From contig VZRG01001493.1 in NCBI GenBank assembly GCA_013397435.1, positions 1 to 64,000 on the forward strand: a stretch of DNA of 64,000 nt, read 5' to 3'. Source of the stretch: Erythrocercus mccallii. Lineage: Eukaryota; Chordata; Aves; Passeriformes; Dicruridae. Below the pieces are notes generated by a model. It was not told the DNA's origin. It worked only from the letters and a program-made list of their open reading frames with translations, and made no database searches. Positions 35,246 to 47,800 of this stretch are shown in pieces. The translations under genes were made by a program, and so were the position numbers. The first letter of the stretch is position 1. The number at the start of each line of letters is the position of its first letter.

Positions 35246-38200
35246 GATGCTAAACATTTTGCAGGTTCAAGATCAACAGTATCAACAGACAGAGGACAAA
35301 ATAAAGGTTGTCATACCTCTACTATAGATACTAACTCTAGCTCAGGGATTGCACATACTACAAATCCATGGAAGCTGAGAAGCACAGTGCAGGTCCACCT
35401 GTGCACCTTCCTGGTTCTTCAAATCTCCTGGATCTGCTAGGGATCCCTAATGTGACAAGGTAATGTGATCACAGATGAGTTTGGTCTCACCTGGTTATTT
35501 AATATGTTCTTATGTAAAGTACATTTCAGTCAGGTTCAGTTCCCCCTGTGAGTGCCTCTGTAAGCTAAAGGTACTTTGTGTAAATTTATTTTTGTTTCTT
35601 TTAATTAAGAGATGCTAAAAGAGTGTCTGTATTTTGGCTTAGTTGTAAAGCTGCTTTCAGGAGAGAAGAACATAGATATTTCTGTTATAAATTGTACTGA
35701 TTTAGAATTCAGGTGGGGAACAAACGTAACAGCTGATACTTGTTTCTTAGGGACTCCTGTGCCTCGGAGTGTGTTCATATTCACACACACATCCAAGTCC
35801 CAGCTGTGAATCTTTGCAAACATCTGACTTGTATTGAAAGTTTGGATTAAACTGAGGAAGCAACGCTCTCTTGCACCTTGAGAACACTCCAAAGTTCTGC
35901 TCAAACTAAAGGGAAAAAAAGTGCCTCTATTTGCCAGATATCCATCCATTAAAAAAATCGTGATTTAACCATCTTTCCTACCCCTGTCAGACAAGCTGGA
36001 TAAGCTGAGCTGACATCCTTGCTCAGATATATCCAAACACAGACTAGCTTGAAGTTTGTGATACTTTCTGTACAACAATTTTACTTCTGCAAACTCAGTG
36101 CACACCAAGGCAAGGTGAGTCTATAAAACCTTTTCTGCAGGGCTCCAAATTAGTTACCATTTCAAAGCAGCTGGTATTTGGCCTGTTTCTTAAGAGGAAG
36201 ATGATGCAAAAGCATCATACCAGGTGGACAAAATGTTTTACTGCAAAACACAGAAAGCCCCAAATTCTCTGAAACCAAACCTGTTTGTAGACACTCACTA
36301 CAGGAGTGCCTCTGAATCCTGAGCATCAGCAGGAAGGTGAGCAACTCCCTCAGCATAGCTTGGATAACTCCAAAAGGAGGGAACAGGATGAGAGAGCATG
36401 AGCAGCTCTTTTAGACAATCTCTATTATGCTAAATTTTTCTTTTAATATTCTGAACAAGCAGTGAGACACACATTAGTCAGTTCTCTAATCGCAGTTGCC
36501 CAGCAAATTACACACTGTATCTGCTCAACATTCTTCAAGCACCAGGACTCGTGTTTATAACTCCGAACATCTTCTTGCCTTGCAGTACAAATAAATGCAC
36601 TGTTTCTAAGATATGCCCTTCTTCAAGCACATCATTACTGATGTCTGACTTCTTGGGCTTCCTGATAAATTATCCTCTTCTTTCACCTCAAGCAGAAAAT
36701 GCTCTTCCACCGATAATCTATGACTGTCAGTCTTGATTACATGTAAACAGTGGAGCTCTTTGAATATTTCTGCTTGTGAAAAGTGTCCATTTTCTCACTC
36801 ATGTCTCCCACTGTGAGATGCTGGCAGACCTGACAGCTGTGCTTTATGTTATTTTATTAAAGTTTCTAGTGCTGCAGAATGGTCTATGTTTTTATCACTG
36901 CAATTCCTAAGGGAAACACAACATTGTTTTATAGCACATTCACATTGGGGGACCTCTCCTTCTTGCCCTTTGTGGAGGAGCCCAGAATTCTTAGCACAGC
37001 AGACTTTAGGGGACTGGGTCTATGACTGGATGTGGCTTCAAGTGATATGCATATTATTTTTTTCTACTTATGCCATAACACCATCAGAAAAGCAACCTGT
37101 GTAAATACAGAACACTAGCCAAAATTATTGGGAAAAAGCTTTTATGGTAGTTAGAACTATTCTCACTCCCCATGAATATTTATAGTTGATAGTTAAGAGT
37201 TTATAACCTCCAATGCATTTAACTAAAAGAAAAATTATAGTGATGGAGAGTAATTACACAAAACTGCAGCAACATAACAAAACTCAGCTGCTTCAGCAAT
37301 TATAAAATATAGTATTATCAAAACCAGCAGCTAATAAAAAAAAAAAAAGAATAATGAATTTTTCCAGTGGCTTGAATCAGAGATTAGGCATTACCCGGCT
37401 GCTGGTGTTCATTGTTACCAACACACCTTGGGATATCCAGGCATCTTTTCTATACTTAAATCTTACGCTATGGTGAAATATTCAGTGATATCTCAACATC
37501 AGATTAACACATGAACCATGAGGAGGCTGAAAATCTAATTTCTTCTCATCAGTAGCAACCCTTTTCCAGAGGCTGGAGACAAACTTGATCCCAGGCCTGC
37601 TACACCTTGCTTCCCCCAACTCTCTTATGGCAGCAGAGTCGTGTGACCAATACACTCCAGAGCACACCCCTGCTCTCCTTGCACTGCAGCTGTGGTGGAG
37701 CATCTCCCCCCCATGGGAGAAAAACTCTAGGGCTGAGCTGGCTGCAGCTCCTCAGCCCTTTGGTGATACTGGGAGCCTCCTGGTCCTGGCAATGACTTCC
37801 AGGTACTGGAAGTCTCTGGTACCGGTTTTTCAACTTAACTCCTGAATTGTTTCCTTTGCCCTATTCCCCCTGGTCTTGACCTCCTTGCTCCTTTCCCCGC
37901 TGCTTTCTTTCCTTTCACTTCTCTTTGTATTTCACTTATAACCTCAGAGTAAGGCTTCATTTCCACCCCACCGCACAATGTGATTAAATGCAGCATTTAC
38001 TGCTATTATCTGTACCTCCTGCTATGCTCCAGCCTTTCCTCACTCTCTGCTGTCTTGCTGAAAGGAGTGTGAGCTTTTTGGTAGGTGCCCTCCTCTGCTA
38101 GTCTGAGCCTCCTGCCTCCACTCCATTTGCCTTCAGTTGTGGCTCAAGTCTCGACTTGCAATGTAAAATGAAAGAACAATGGATGAAACACAGAGGTTTC

Positions 38201-40827
38201 ACAAAGCAGCTTCTCAGGAACGCTGGAATCACCTGGCCTTACACATCCTGTTTTACCTACCTGGGAAAAGTCATTGTGAGGAAACCATTGCAGCAGCTCC
38301 CAGCCCTGGGCTTGTCTCCCAGCTGAGCATCGCCCCTGTTCTGCTCCCGGCCCAGCAAAGGCACAACAAGGCAGAGAACAAGCCCAGCAGGCACACAAAA
38401 GACCCATCAGACTTTGTGTTAATGCAGTGCTGGAGGCCTCTCTGCCCCCACCAGTTGCTGTGGGATCAGGACCCCTTTCCAAGCTCCTTTTCCACTGCTC
38501 CCCCTCACAGCCTGAGTAGCTCAGGCAGTTCAGTGCTTTCTGCATCTCTGGGCCCATCTCCATATTTAATTACAGCTACAAAACTGCTGTAATTTAATTG
38601 CTCTAATTTACAGTGAACACTGCAGAAAAAACCCACATCCTATAATTTTCTCATCTGCTGACTTTGCTTATGATTCTATATCATACAGATATCTGTGTTT
38701 GCATGAATCAGAAATCCTTGATTTTGGGGTGGGTTTTACTTGTTGCATTAAATCTGAATTATTTAAGGAGATGGAAAAAAAGCCTAAATTATCTGCATTT
38801 TATATGAGACAATATTTTAAGTATCTACTGGAAAATCCTTCTCCAATTGTTTTACTGCTTCTGCATGAAACATGTTACTACCTTACAGCTGCTGATATTG
38901 CTGCAAAGCATATATTCCATTGGAAAACTCAGTTTATCAAAGCTGTATTTTAGAGAGTGGTAGTTCTTTGCCCTCCTATCACCTCTTTGTCATAGCGACT
39001 GCAAATATTTTTTCAGTTTTATTGTTGTGCTTTGAGGAAAGACTTGAACCTCACACTTCACATGGACATATGAATAACTGCAGCCTATTTAGCACTTAGA
39101 TGAAGAGAATTTTGTGAAAACATATAAAGGTTAAGTAAAACCCTTAAGCATACATGTTAAAGTACTTTGCTAAAACAAACTCTGCAAACCCCAGTTTCTA
39201 ACAATTCTGATAAGAAAAAAGGACTAAAAATAAAAGGAATCTTAAGAAATTTGCTTTTGAAAATATAAAAGACAAGTAAGCCCACAAGCAGAACAGTTGC
39301 ATAGAAAACACGCTTGCTATTCGGTGAAATATGTAGATTGCACTCCGAAGAGCTCAGATCTTGACAGACTTCCAGTTTGGCTCCAATTGAGATAAAATTC
39401 TTGGAAAGTGAGCACATTATAGAGAAGATACTTGAAGGAATATCCACTGGGGTAAGAAGTCCTGCCAAAGACTTGAGGAACTGCTTTTACAACCTGATTT
39501 GAATCCAGGCAAGAATCTATAAAAGTGTTTAGATACATTTTCACCATGCCCATTTATCCTCCTTGTTAGCAGATAATGTTAGAAACACCTCTGTAGTTTT
39601 CCTCACCTGGGAAGAGAAGGTGGATTTTTGTGAGCAGCTTCCTAATGGCCTTGGCTACAGAGGACCATCTACACAAGAGAAATGTGTCACAACAACATGG
39701 TTAAGAAATGCAATGGCATCAGTGTGATAATGTTGGAGGAAACCTTATCCTGTGTGTACAGCCTGCCGTGCAGCATTACTCATTTGGAAAAAGGCTATTT
39801 TTAATCAAGGAAAAGCACTTTAATCAAGGGTAGAGTCAGTGATTCAAAAATTTCATGCAGGTGCATGTACTACTTGACTGAAAGCCTCTTCCCAAGAGGT
39901 CAGAGCTGCAGAGTGATGTGCATGTCCCACTCCAAGAGCAGAGATAACCTCGAGGTGCCTGTAGCAGGGTGATGTATTCTGGCTCCCGCTGCAGTGAGTT
40001 TCAAAGTCAAAACTTCCCTCAGTAATCTTCTTAACTTTAGACAAATATTTGCCATACTCTCAGTAAGATTCATGACATGCCAAGGAAAACACACGTGTGT
40101 TAAGGAGGTTGATTTGGTTTATTTGCTTTCTTTGTCTTTTTCTGATAGCACAAAGGATATCAGCTGCGGGTCCTGTGGCATTGGCGCAGAGCCAGTTCAC
40201 CACACAGGGGAATAGGAGCATGCCCTCATCTCCAGGGGAGAGTTCCACCTCTCTCACCACATGTCTGGAATGTGCAGGAAGAGCCCACAGTGGTCAGAGT
40301 GTATTTCTTCTTCTCTGGGGAATTATTTTATTCCTATTAAAAAAAATCCTCACCCTCAGCAACACTTTCTGAAATGAAGATGAAAACATTCCATCAATGT
40401 GTTCTGAAGTAACTCATACTCTGAGTCACTGCCTCCACTGACTGTAGGAGGATTTCAAGGAGACTGCAGTGTCTGAAATGACACATACCACATATTTGAG
40501 GTGAAGCGTGGGGGCTTCAAAGCCTGATTTTGTGTGTGCTTCTCAGGGGACCCCTCACACACCAACAGACCTTCCCAGGATGATCTGTCTGCTCTGCTTT
40601 CCCCACAGTGCTCAGGATCACAGCACTCCCGGATAAAGCTACATCCCCAGGACAGCTTTTTCCCCCAGGCATCCCTCAAATACTTCTCTAGCTTTCAGCT
40701 GCACATGCAAGGCTACCTCACCAGCGAGATTGCCTCCCTGGGATTTAGGCAGCCAATACCCTCTAGTAAGTAGGTAGTAAAATAGGTTGAGGAATAAATT
40801 GCTCTCATTTAACATTCACTCAAAAAA
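35246..40827. other. Unique AT-rich non-coding DNA
   Basis: There is an A13 tract near 37336-37349 and a GC-richer patch at 38280-38540 with overlapping frames on both strands. A minus-strand frame at 39157-39468 contains a hydrophobic run (FYATVLLVGLLVFYIF) but lacks splice or other support. No transposon or RNA gene is recognised. Confidence 0.5.
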
Positions 40828-40855
40828 ATATGGCTGCATTTATTATGCAGCATAT
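40828..40855. repeat. Short hairpin
   Basis: GCTGCAT (40833-40839) pairs with ATGCAGC (40845-40851) across the loop TTATT. Past a one-base bulge, ATAT (40828-40831) pairs with 40852-40855. Confidence 0.85.
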
Positions 40856-40893
40856 TGTTTTATATACTGTTTTGTTATAATAAGTCATGTTTA

Positions 40894-40909
40894 AAATGTC
40901 ATGACATTT
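40894..40909. repeat. Perfect 16-bp palindrome
   Basis: AAATGTCATGACATTT is its own reverse complement. It contains TCATGA at its centre and lies 40 bp from the hairpin at 40828-40855. Confidence 0.95.
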
Positions 40910-43900
40910 AAATCAACAGCAGTAAGAGGGAAATGCTGAAAAGGAGCAAGATGATCAAAAAGCATCTGAAAAAATCCTGGTGACATATTATGGGCCAAAC
41001 ACTTTTATTACAGTAAAAACAGTCACAAAAGAGCTTAAAACTCATCTGTGAGAAACCCACTGTAGAGAAACCCTGCCTGTCCAGGTCTCTGTGTGCCTGT
41101 GGTGTCCCCAGGTGTGTGACAGCTGGGTGGTGGCAGCTGGCTGTGGCCAAGGGATTTGGGCACCTGCTGCCAAGTCCTCCTGTTGTTCTGCACCCCCTTG
41201 CAGGTTCACCCTTTCTCTGTGCTGCCCTTTGCCACCAAGCCACTGCAGCACCCTGGGAAGCTCTACTGCACACTCACCCTTGGAATTTGTTAATGCCATT
41301 TGGCTCAGTGAGGAGCTGGGCTTCAATGTCTGTGCTGCCATATAAATGAACTTTACAAACAATATAAAAGACTACTTCAATGTAGCTTCATAGCCTTTGA
41401 GGAGGCACAGAGCCTACCACATCTACTACTGATGAGCCGCAGGCATAATGGCAAATTTTCACCAGAAGGACTTTTAATGTTAAAAAAGAAGAGTGTGGAA
41501 CAAAGGAGCTACTCTGCTCCTGCAGATTCACTGCTCTTCTTTTCCATCAGGTCTGGACTCATATGCCAGCATCCCTCACTGCTGCCTCCATGCTCCCTCA
41601 CCCCCTTCCAAGGGAAAAAACTACAACAACTGCAACAACAAAACAGATGGAAATGCAACAAAACATTAAACCCGAGCCCAATACCTGAGCTGCACCATGA
41701 ATATTTCACTGAGGCAGGGGGTAGAAAAGACAACAAAATGACCTTTTCTACCATCTTAAGGGGTATCTAACCTTGTAATTGCTATAGATACATTGAAGAA
41801 ACATGAGAGAGACAAAGACTATTTAAAAGAAGTTGTGTATGTTTTTAAAAACTACTATCTCAATGTTCCCATTATAACCTGCCAATATGAATGACATTTA
41901 CTTTTGCTCTGAGAAATGAAAGAAACTCTAAAAGACAGACTGCATTAAGAATCTATTGATATTCCACTGATCTAGTGAGAAAAGAACCAAACAAATTTTA
42001 TCAAGGGCAATTGCCCCAGAGTCTGTAAATTCATCTCTTAAAGTATCATCAGTAAAAGGAAAGAAAATCTTCAATATCTAGAACAGTTTTTAAACCCAGT
42101 GGAGGCTCACATGTCTCAATGATCCAGTGACAGTGGATGGTACCAGACCCATATATGGGAGCAGAACTGGAGATTTCAGATGGGCAATCACCTCTTCCAG
42201 TTTTTGCAGTCCATTAATATTGCTGTAAAACTTATGCAGGAAGTTGTCTTATTAAAGGACATCACAGGAGGTTTTGCCTATATAATATTTTCCCTATTGT
42301 ACAAACGTCGCAAAGATATATTACCCATAGCAAATATGGTCCTAGATTCTGTTTGGGATGGATGGATGTAGGAAGTGTAAGAGGGAAAGTGAAGAATGGT
42401 TTGGCATTGTTCAAGCAGACTCCTTCACCCCTCAGGTGAACCTCTGAACTCATACATGAAACCAAATGATAAAAAAAAGTCATAGATAAGGGGCTCAATA
42501 CAGGAGCCCTTATTAACTCAGTGAAACTTAGACTGGGATGCCAGTGACTTTTCAGGGGGTGAAGGGGCATAGGCTGCCTTCACTTTGAGGAGGAGGAATC
42601 CTTTTGTTCCTCTTCCAAGCTGCAGCGTTGGCCTTTTGTTGAAATCCTTTTTCAAGGGAAAAAGCTGTACCCACAAAATGCCCATGCAGAAAAATAAGGA
42701 TGGTATAATAGCCATAAAATAGAATATTCTGAAATTAATTTAAGCATAGAGACTATGAATTTGGGAAGAATTAATTTTATCTGGATAGACTGGCAGTTAA
42801 TTAAGGCTGATAGCTTCTACTAGTAGAAAGGTGTTTTTGATGAAAATATATTGAAAATGTTATCAAACTGCCAAGGAAAAAACCAGTTGCTATTGCTCAT
42901 GCTAAAACCTCTCAGACATCCCATGTTTCTATACAGAAATCATAAACTGATAGCATTTGCATAACAATTATTATTTAATATGTAGACTTCAGTATCATTG
43001 CTTTTGGATGGAATTAATATTAAAACCTTTGAGCATAGATATTTTAGAAGTACTCATCTGAAAAGTCACAGGAACTATTTTAGTCTGCAATATTTTTGCC
43101 ACTTCTGTTCTGGTGATGATACCCTGGCAGCAGATCACCACCTTCTCTTTGCATAATCCACAGGACACGCTACAGAGCTACAGAAAATCCCACACTGCTT
43201 GTGGGGGGAAGCATGTGACCATGCAGGATAGAGGAAAGGTACAAAGACAACCTAAAGCAACCCCAACACTCCCAATTTTCAGAGACAAAAATTTTGTATG
43301 CTTTTGTATGCTTTCAGCTCAATCAGTTTGTTCATGCCTTAGGAAACAATGAGATCAACGGAAATGAAAGCAATTTCCAGCAGATATGAATAAAACACGT
43401 GGCTCTGCTGAGAAGAACTTGTACATTATTCCAGAAGCGCAGTCAAAACCTTGTGGATTAAATGCTGTGAGAATGGATCATGCATGGACTTGCTTCATCT
43501 GAATTTACCAGACTAGGAGTTTGCAGGTTTGTCACTCCTCCTTCAGGAGGGAGTTGATTGGGGAATCAGTTGTACGGTCACACACTTTGTGGAGAACTTG
43601 CAAAACAATGTTATTTATTTAGACACATTTTGAAGTTGCAGTCAGAACTTCTTTCGCAGGCCTGTTGTTACATTTCTCTCCTTTCTTTAGGTCTTTTTTC
43701 TTTAAACTATCCTCTTCTTCAAGAAAACTTTCTTCTCCAAGCAAAAGTTAAAAAAAAAAAAAATCGTTCTCAGTGTGTTTCAGGGTTTTCCTGTGCACAT
43801 ACTGTGTGGTACAAAGGCACACAAGCTCTCCCCATTCATCCTGACCCATAATCATTATTAAACTTAATTGCAGAAGACACTGTCTTCACAGCTTTATTTC

Positions 43901-44480
43901 TCATATGACATCTTGTGAATTGCTTTTAAGAAAAGCCATTTACACAACTTCTATATATATGTAAACTAGTACTCCAATGTCACGTTCTTGTTTGCACATT
44001 CCCTTGTATTCATGTCAGCTAGCCCTAATGCAAAAGCAAGTGGCCCTTCATGTATTTCAGTTAGGAAACAGTAGCATGGATTTTCATAAAACAAAAGTTT
44101 GACTGATACTATGCAAAATCTGTTCCACTGAAAAATTGGCATCTTGCCCATCATCCTCCACAAAGTTCAGTATCTTTGTCGGTGCTCATCTACTTGACTT
44201 CTTAATTGTCTGTGCTCAATGGCTGTATCAAATGGAGTTTTCTTTTTGCTTTTGCTCACTGCATATTACATCTTTTAATCGGTATATATAATTACTTACC
44301 ACAATCTGCCATGCCAGATTTTCTAAGCATTAGTCTAATTAACTTAAGCTTGATAATTATGTTTCAGATATCATAACAGTACACACAGAACTTGCAGATT
44401 ATGCTGTTGGTTTAGCTGTTTCTGATAACACTTTTCTCCTATTCTTACTTTTTCCTTCTGCTTTTTCTCTTTCTGTACAG
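40910..44480. other. Unique AT-rich non-coding DNA
   Basis: Short open frames only. An A13 tract lies at 43749-43761. The last 60 bases are pyrimidine-rich and lead to the acceptor-like site at 44479-44480. Confidence 0.5.
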
Positions 44481-44660
44481 GGTGGGAGCACAAGCAGAAA
44501 GAGGGACTGTTTTTCTCTTTAAATGACTGCAAGGTTCTCCAAAAGCAAAAGCTGTCTGTTTTAAACAGGAAGCCATCAAAAGAAAGTCAACACAAATGAG
44601 AATAGATCCATAATGCAAGGATTTCCTCTTTTTATAAGAATAAAAGATAAATATGTCACT
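44481..44660 (+). other. Possible 3'-terminal exon
   Basis: A long pyrimidine tract ending CTGTACAG (to 44480) is a strong acceptor-like sequence. One downstream frame stays open for about 39 codons to a TGA at 44597-44599. A canonical AATAAA follows at 44639-44644. That arrangement would suit the last exon of a plus-strand transcript. The predicted peptide is lysine-rich and not recognised, and no upstream partner exon was found, so it may be chance or non-coding RNA. Confidence 0.2.
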
Positions 44661-44798
44661 GAAGAAAGAACCTTGAGCTTCTGATAGCGGAAATTGTAGA
44701 GGATTCTAGCACAAACCTACAGCATTTATGGGCTAATTATGAGAGCACTCAGACTTTCTGCAGGTCTCCAGCCTGAGCCTTTCTAATTATCCGCCTGT

Positions 44799-44817
44799 TG
44801 GCGACAGCCTGTCGCCA
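44799..44817. repeat. Perfect 19-bp inverted repeat with CpG in each arm
   Basis: TGGCGACAG and CTGTCGCCA are exact reverse complements around a single C. The arms each carry a CpG in a CpG-poor region and sit between TTCTAATTATCCGCC and GGGAGGCAATAAATAAG. A dimeric transcription-factor site is one reading; no factor is assigned. Confidence 0.95.
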
Positions 44818-47800
44818 GGGAGGCAATAAATAAGAGATAACATGCATGGGACCTGGCACAGGCACCTCTCCAGCACAGAGGCATCATCCTTCACAGAGCA
44901 ATGCAGCCCATCTGGGCAAATGAAATATGCAAGCCTGAGACCCCAGGTAAGAGTAAATAGACACAAAGGACACTTATGTCACAGTCATAAATAAAGGAAA
45001 GAAAAAAGAAAATCTGTGTCAGGCTATGGGTTTGTATTTGGCTTTCTGATGTAAATCAGCATTTCTGTTCATTCCTGACAACTCACCTTGGTGTTCTGCT
45101 CTTACTGTGGAGAATATGTCCTGTATTATTTGATTTCTCTTACTCCTGGATGAGGGCATGGACAGTGTCCCACCACACTGAATGGCCTCTGCCCAGTGGG
45201 ACAGAGCCAGAAGACCAGACCTCCTTTCCTTGCTTCCAGAGACCATGGATCTGTCCTGTTGACTGGAGTGCAACAAGTCCTGTTAGGTCCCAAAGGCACC
45301 CAGACCACATTTGGGTTCTTAGGCAGCAAACCCACTCATGTCTATGCCAAGAGACTATTTGTTGGAATTTTGGGTGCAGTGGTATGTGCTGTCAAGCCCT
45401 CACAGAGAACCACACCGAGAACCACACCAAAGGCATTGCATTTGCTCTGGAGGTATTGGTGAGGATTTAATCAGCTGTGAAACACTGAAAGACTGCTCAG
45501 CTGTTCCTGTGTTTTAACAGACTTCATGGATAGAGACAGGACAGGCAGCTCTTGCTGAAGTTTCCCTCATTCAAGCCCTTATTTTCAGATGATTGAAGGG
45601 CTGTCACCCTTGACAGAAAATATTATCAGCAGTCAAGGAAGTAATCAGGGTGGCAAGTACATAAATAAGCATAGCATAAATCTGAATATTGGTAATTAGC
45701 ATTTGATTCAATCAGATTAAAAGTGTTAGACCACTGTAGCAGTGATTCCTTATAGAAAACTATTTAACATTCCAATTATCTCTAATGAATTAACCTCAAA
45801 GTGTGGCTGAGGTGCAACACCCTAAGAATCCCTTTGCTCATCTACAGTCCACTTGCAACTAATTTCACTTCACAAGCCTACCTTAATTAGCATTTTTCTG
45901 TATTTCACACATCAGTAACTGCAGTACTGAAATACGCACTCCTTTCCCAAATTTAATAGCTGAGATACTTTCATTTTTTTTCCTTCTACAAATGAAGAAA
46001 AATAAATTCCTGCTACTATCTCAAACCAATTAAAATCTTTTAATATTGGCTTTGCATCTCTTCAATACATATATGAACCAAAAAGTCCTACATTTTTCAC
46101 ATAATAATTACTTGGAATTGATCTGCTATGCAGTACTCCAAAGACAAAAGGATTTACAATTAGCATATTTTAAAGTTTTGTTTACATTTTTCATCTCTAG
46201 AGTTTTTAAAGAATGTTTTTTGGTTGAAGGTTTTATATTAGGAAAGAAAACTCAATTGCTACAACTAAATTATTTTAATTTAAAAAGACAAAAAATGGAA
46301 AAAGTACAGATTTATTGGTAAGTCTGGAAGGAGAACACACTGCCTTTAAGGCCACTGTGGGACTACAATTACACGAAAAGCTATTGCAAAATAAAGAAAA
46401 CTTCTGTATAGTACACCCTGCTTATGGTGTGGCACTGGCAGAAGGACAGGTCTCTAATAGAGATCTCACAGAGTTATCAAATGCCCCTGAGATAGGGAAG
46501 CCACTAAGCAGTCTCAATAACAGGGCAACTGCTGAGCCTCATGGCTCTTTCCTTCTACTTGCCTTGTTTTTCCTGGTGAATTCTATAAAAAGACAGTGTC
46601 ATTTAATATAATTCCCACTTTAATGATGGGGAAACGGTAAGGAAGCTGGTGCTCTGCATCATGGTTGTGGTAAAAGGAGCAGCATTTGTGAACAGATTAT
46701 AAATCTGACGTTATTTTCCTTTTCACTCCATGTTTGCAGCATTATTTTAGAATTAAGAAAAATGAACACACATGTAAGATAACAGCATCCACGCAGCAAT
46801 ATGGCATAGCTGTTATTCCTCTTACAGGCATCCAGTTTAATTTTATCATCAAATACCACACAGCACCAATTCCTATGTTCTATTCTGTACTGATTTTAAC
46901 CTCAGTATGGAGCTAAGCATTTTGTGCTGCGCATATCATCTAGAGCTCACTGTGAGAAGGAGCACTGCCAGCAGAGAGACATGTGGGGATACAGTACATG
47001 GCTCCTTCTCATATAAGGACTGTTGGATTTTCCTTCTCCAGCTGAAGCACCCTCATGATGCCCAGAGCTTCACTGCTATTCCTTCTCTGAGCTGCTGAGC
47101 ACTGCTGTAATTCAGTTATGCTGATAGGACACAGGCATAATATAGCTTGCCTATATAGATACATGAAGTTTGTTTTGTATATTAATTTTTATAATAAATA
47201 GAGGCATGCATTGCCTATTTGGTTACATGAGCAAATCCGTGCCCTGAAAGATGATGTTCTCATTAAGAGAAGCTGCAAGCCCAAATCTTATCTGAAGTGC
47301 TGTTTACTTTGCTGGCAGAACAGCCAGCATGCTGCAGAGCCTGTATCTTTCACTATGCCAGTCAAAATGAGACCATTCCATAATAAATCCTGAAAGCTTA
47401 AAAAAAAAAAACAAACCAAAAAAGCCAGCCAGAGGAGAACATACATTAAACATCAATAACTTCTTAATTTAGCTAACATTATAAACTAACATTTTTAGAT
47501 GGAGTAAGGTTTTGTCTTATGACATTACCACACAATACCATTTTTCTCTGGTATTTTATCTAATCTCAGAGAATACTGAATAGCGTAACATTTTGCCCTT
47601 ACCTGAATTTTTACCAGCCCTTGGTTTTTATCGCATACAACACTTTGGAAAGTCTAAATAGTAGTTAAAAATAAACTCTCTGCTAACATTCTATTTCCAC
47701 TTCTTCCATTTATAACCAACACCACACTACATTTATGCATGAATCTGTTCTTATGTCAAAACCTGTTTCAAGCCTGATTTTACTCATACTCTTTGTCAAG

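Noticed and set aside
38144..38592. Opposed open frames of 139 and 137 codons
   Set aside because: Both strands are open over the same GC-richer patch and neither peptide has recognisable features.
39157..39468. Possible membrane-protein exon on the minus strand
   Set aside because: There is one hydrophobic run only, the overlapping frame is equally open, and no splice sites fit.
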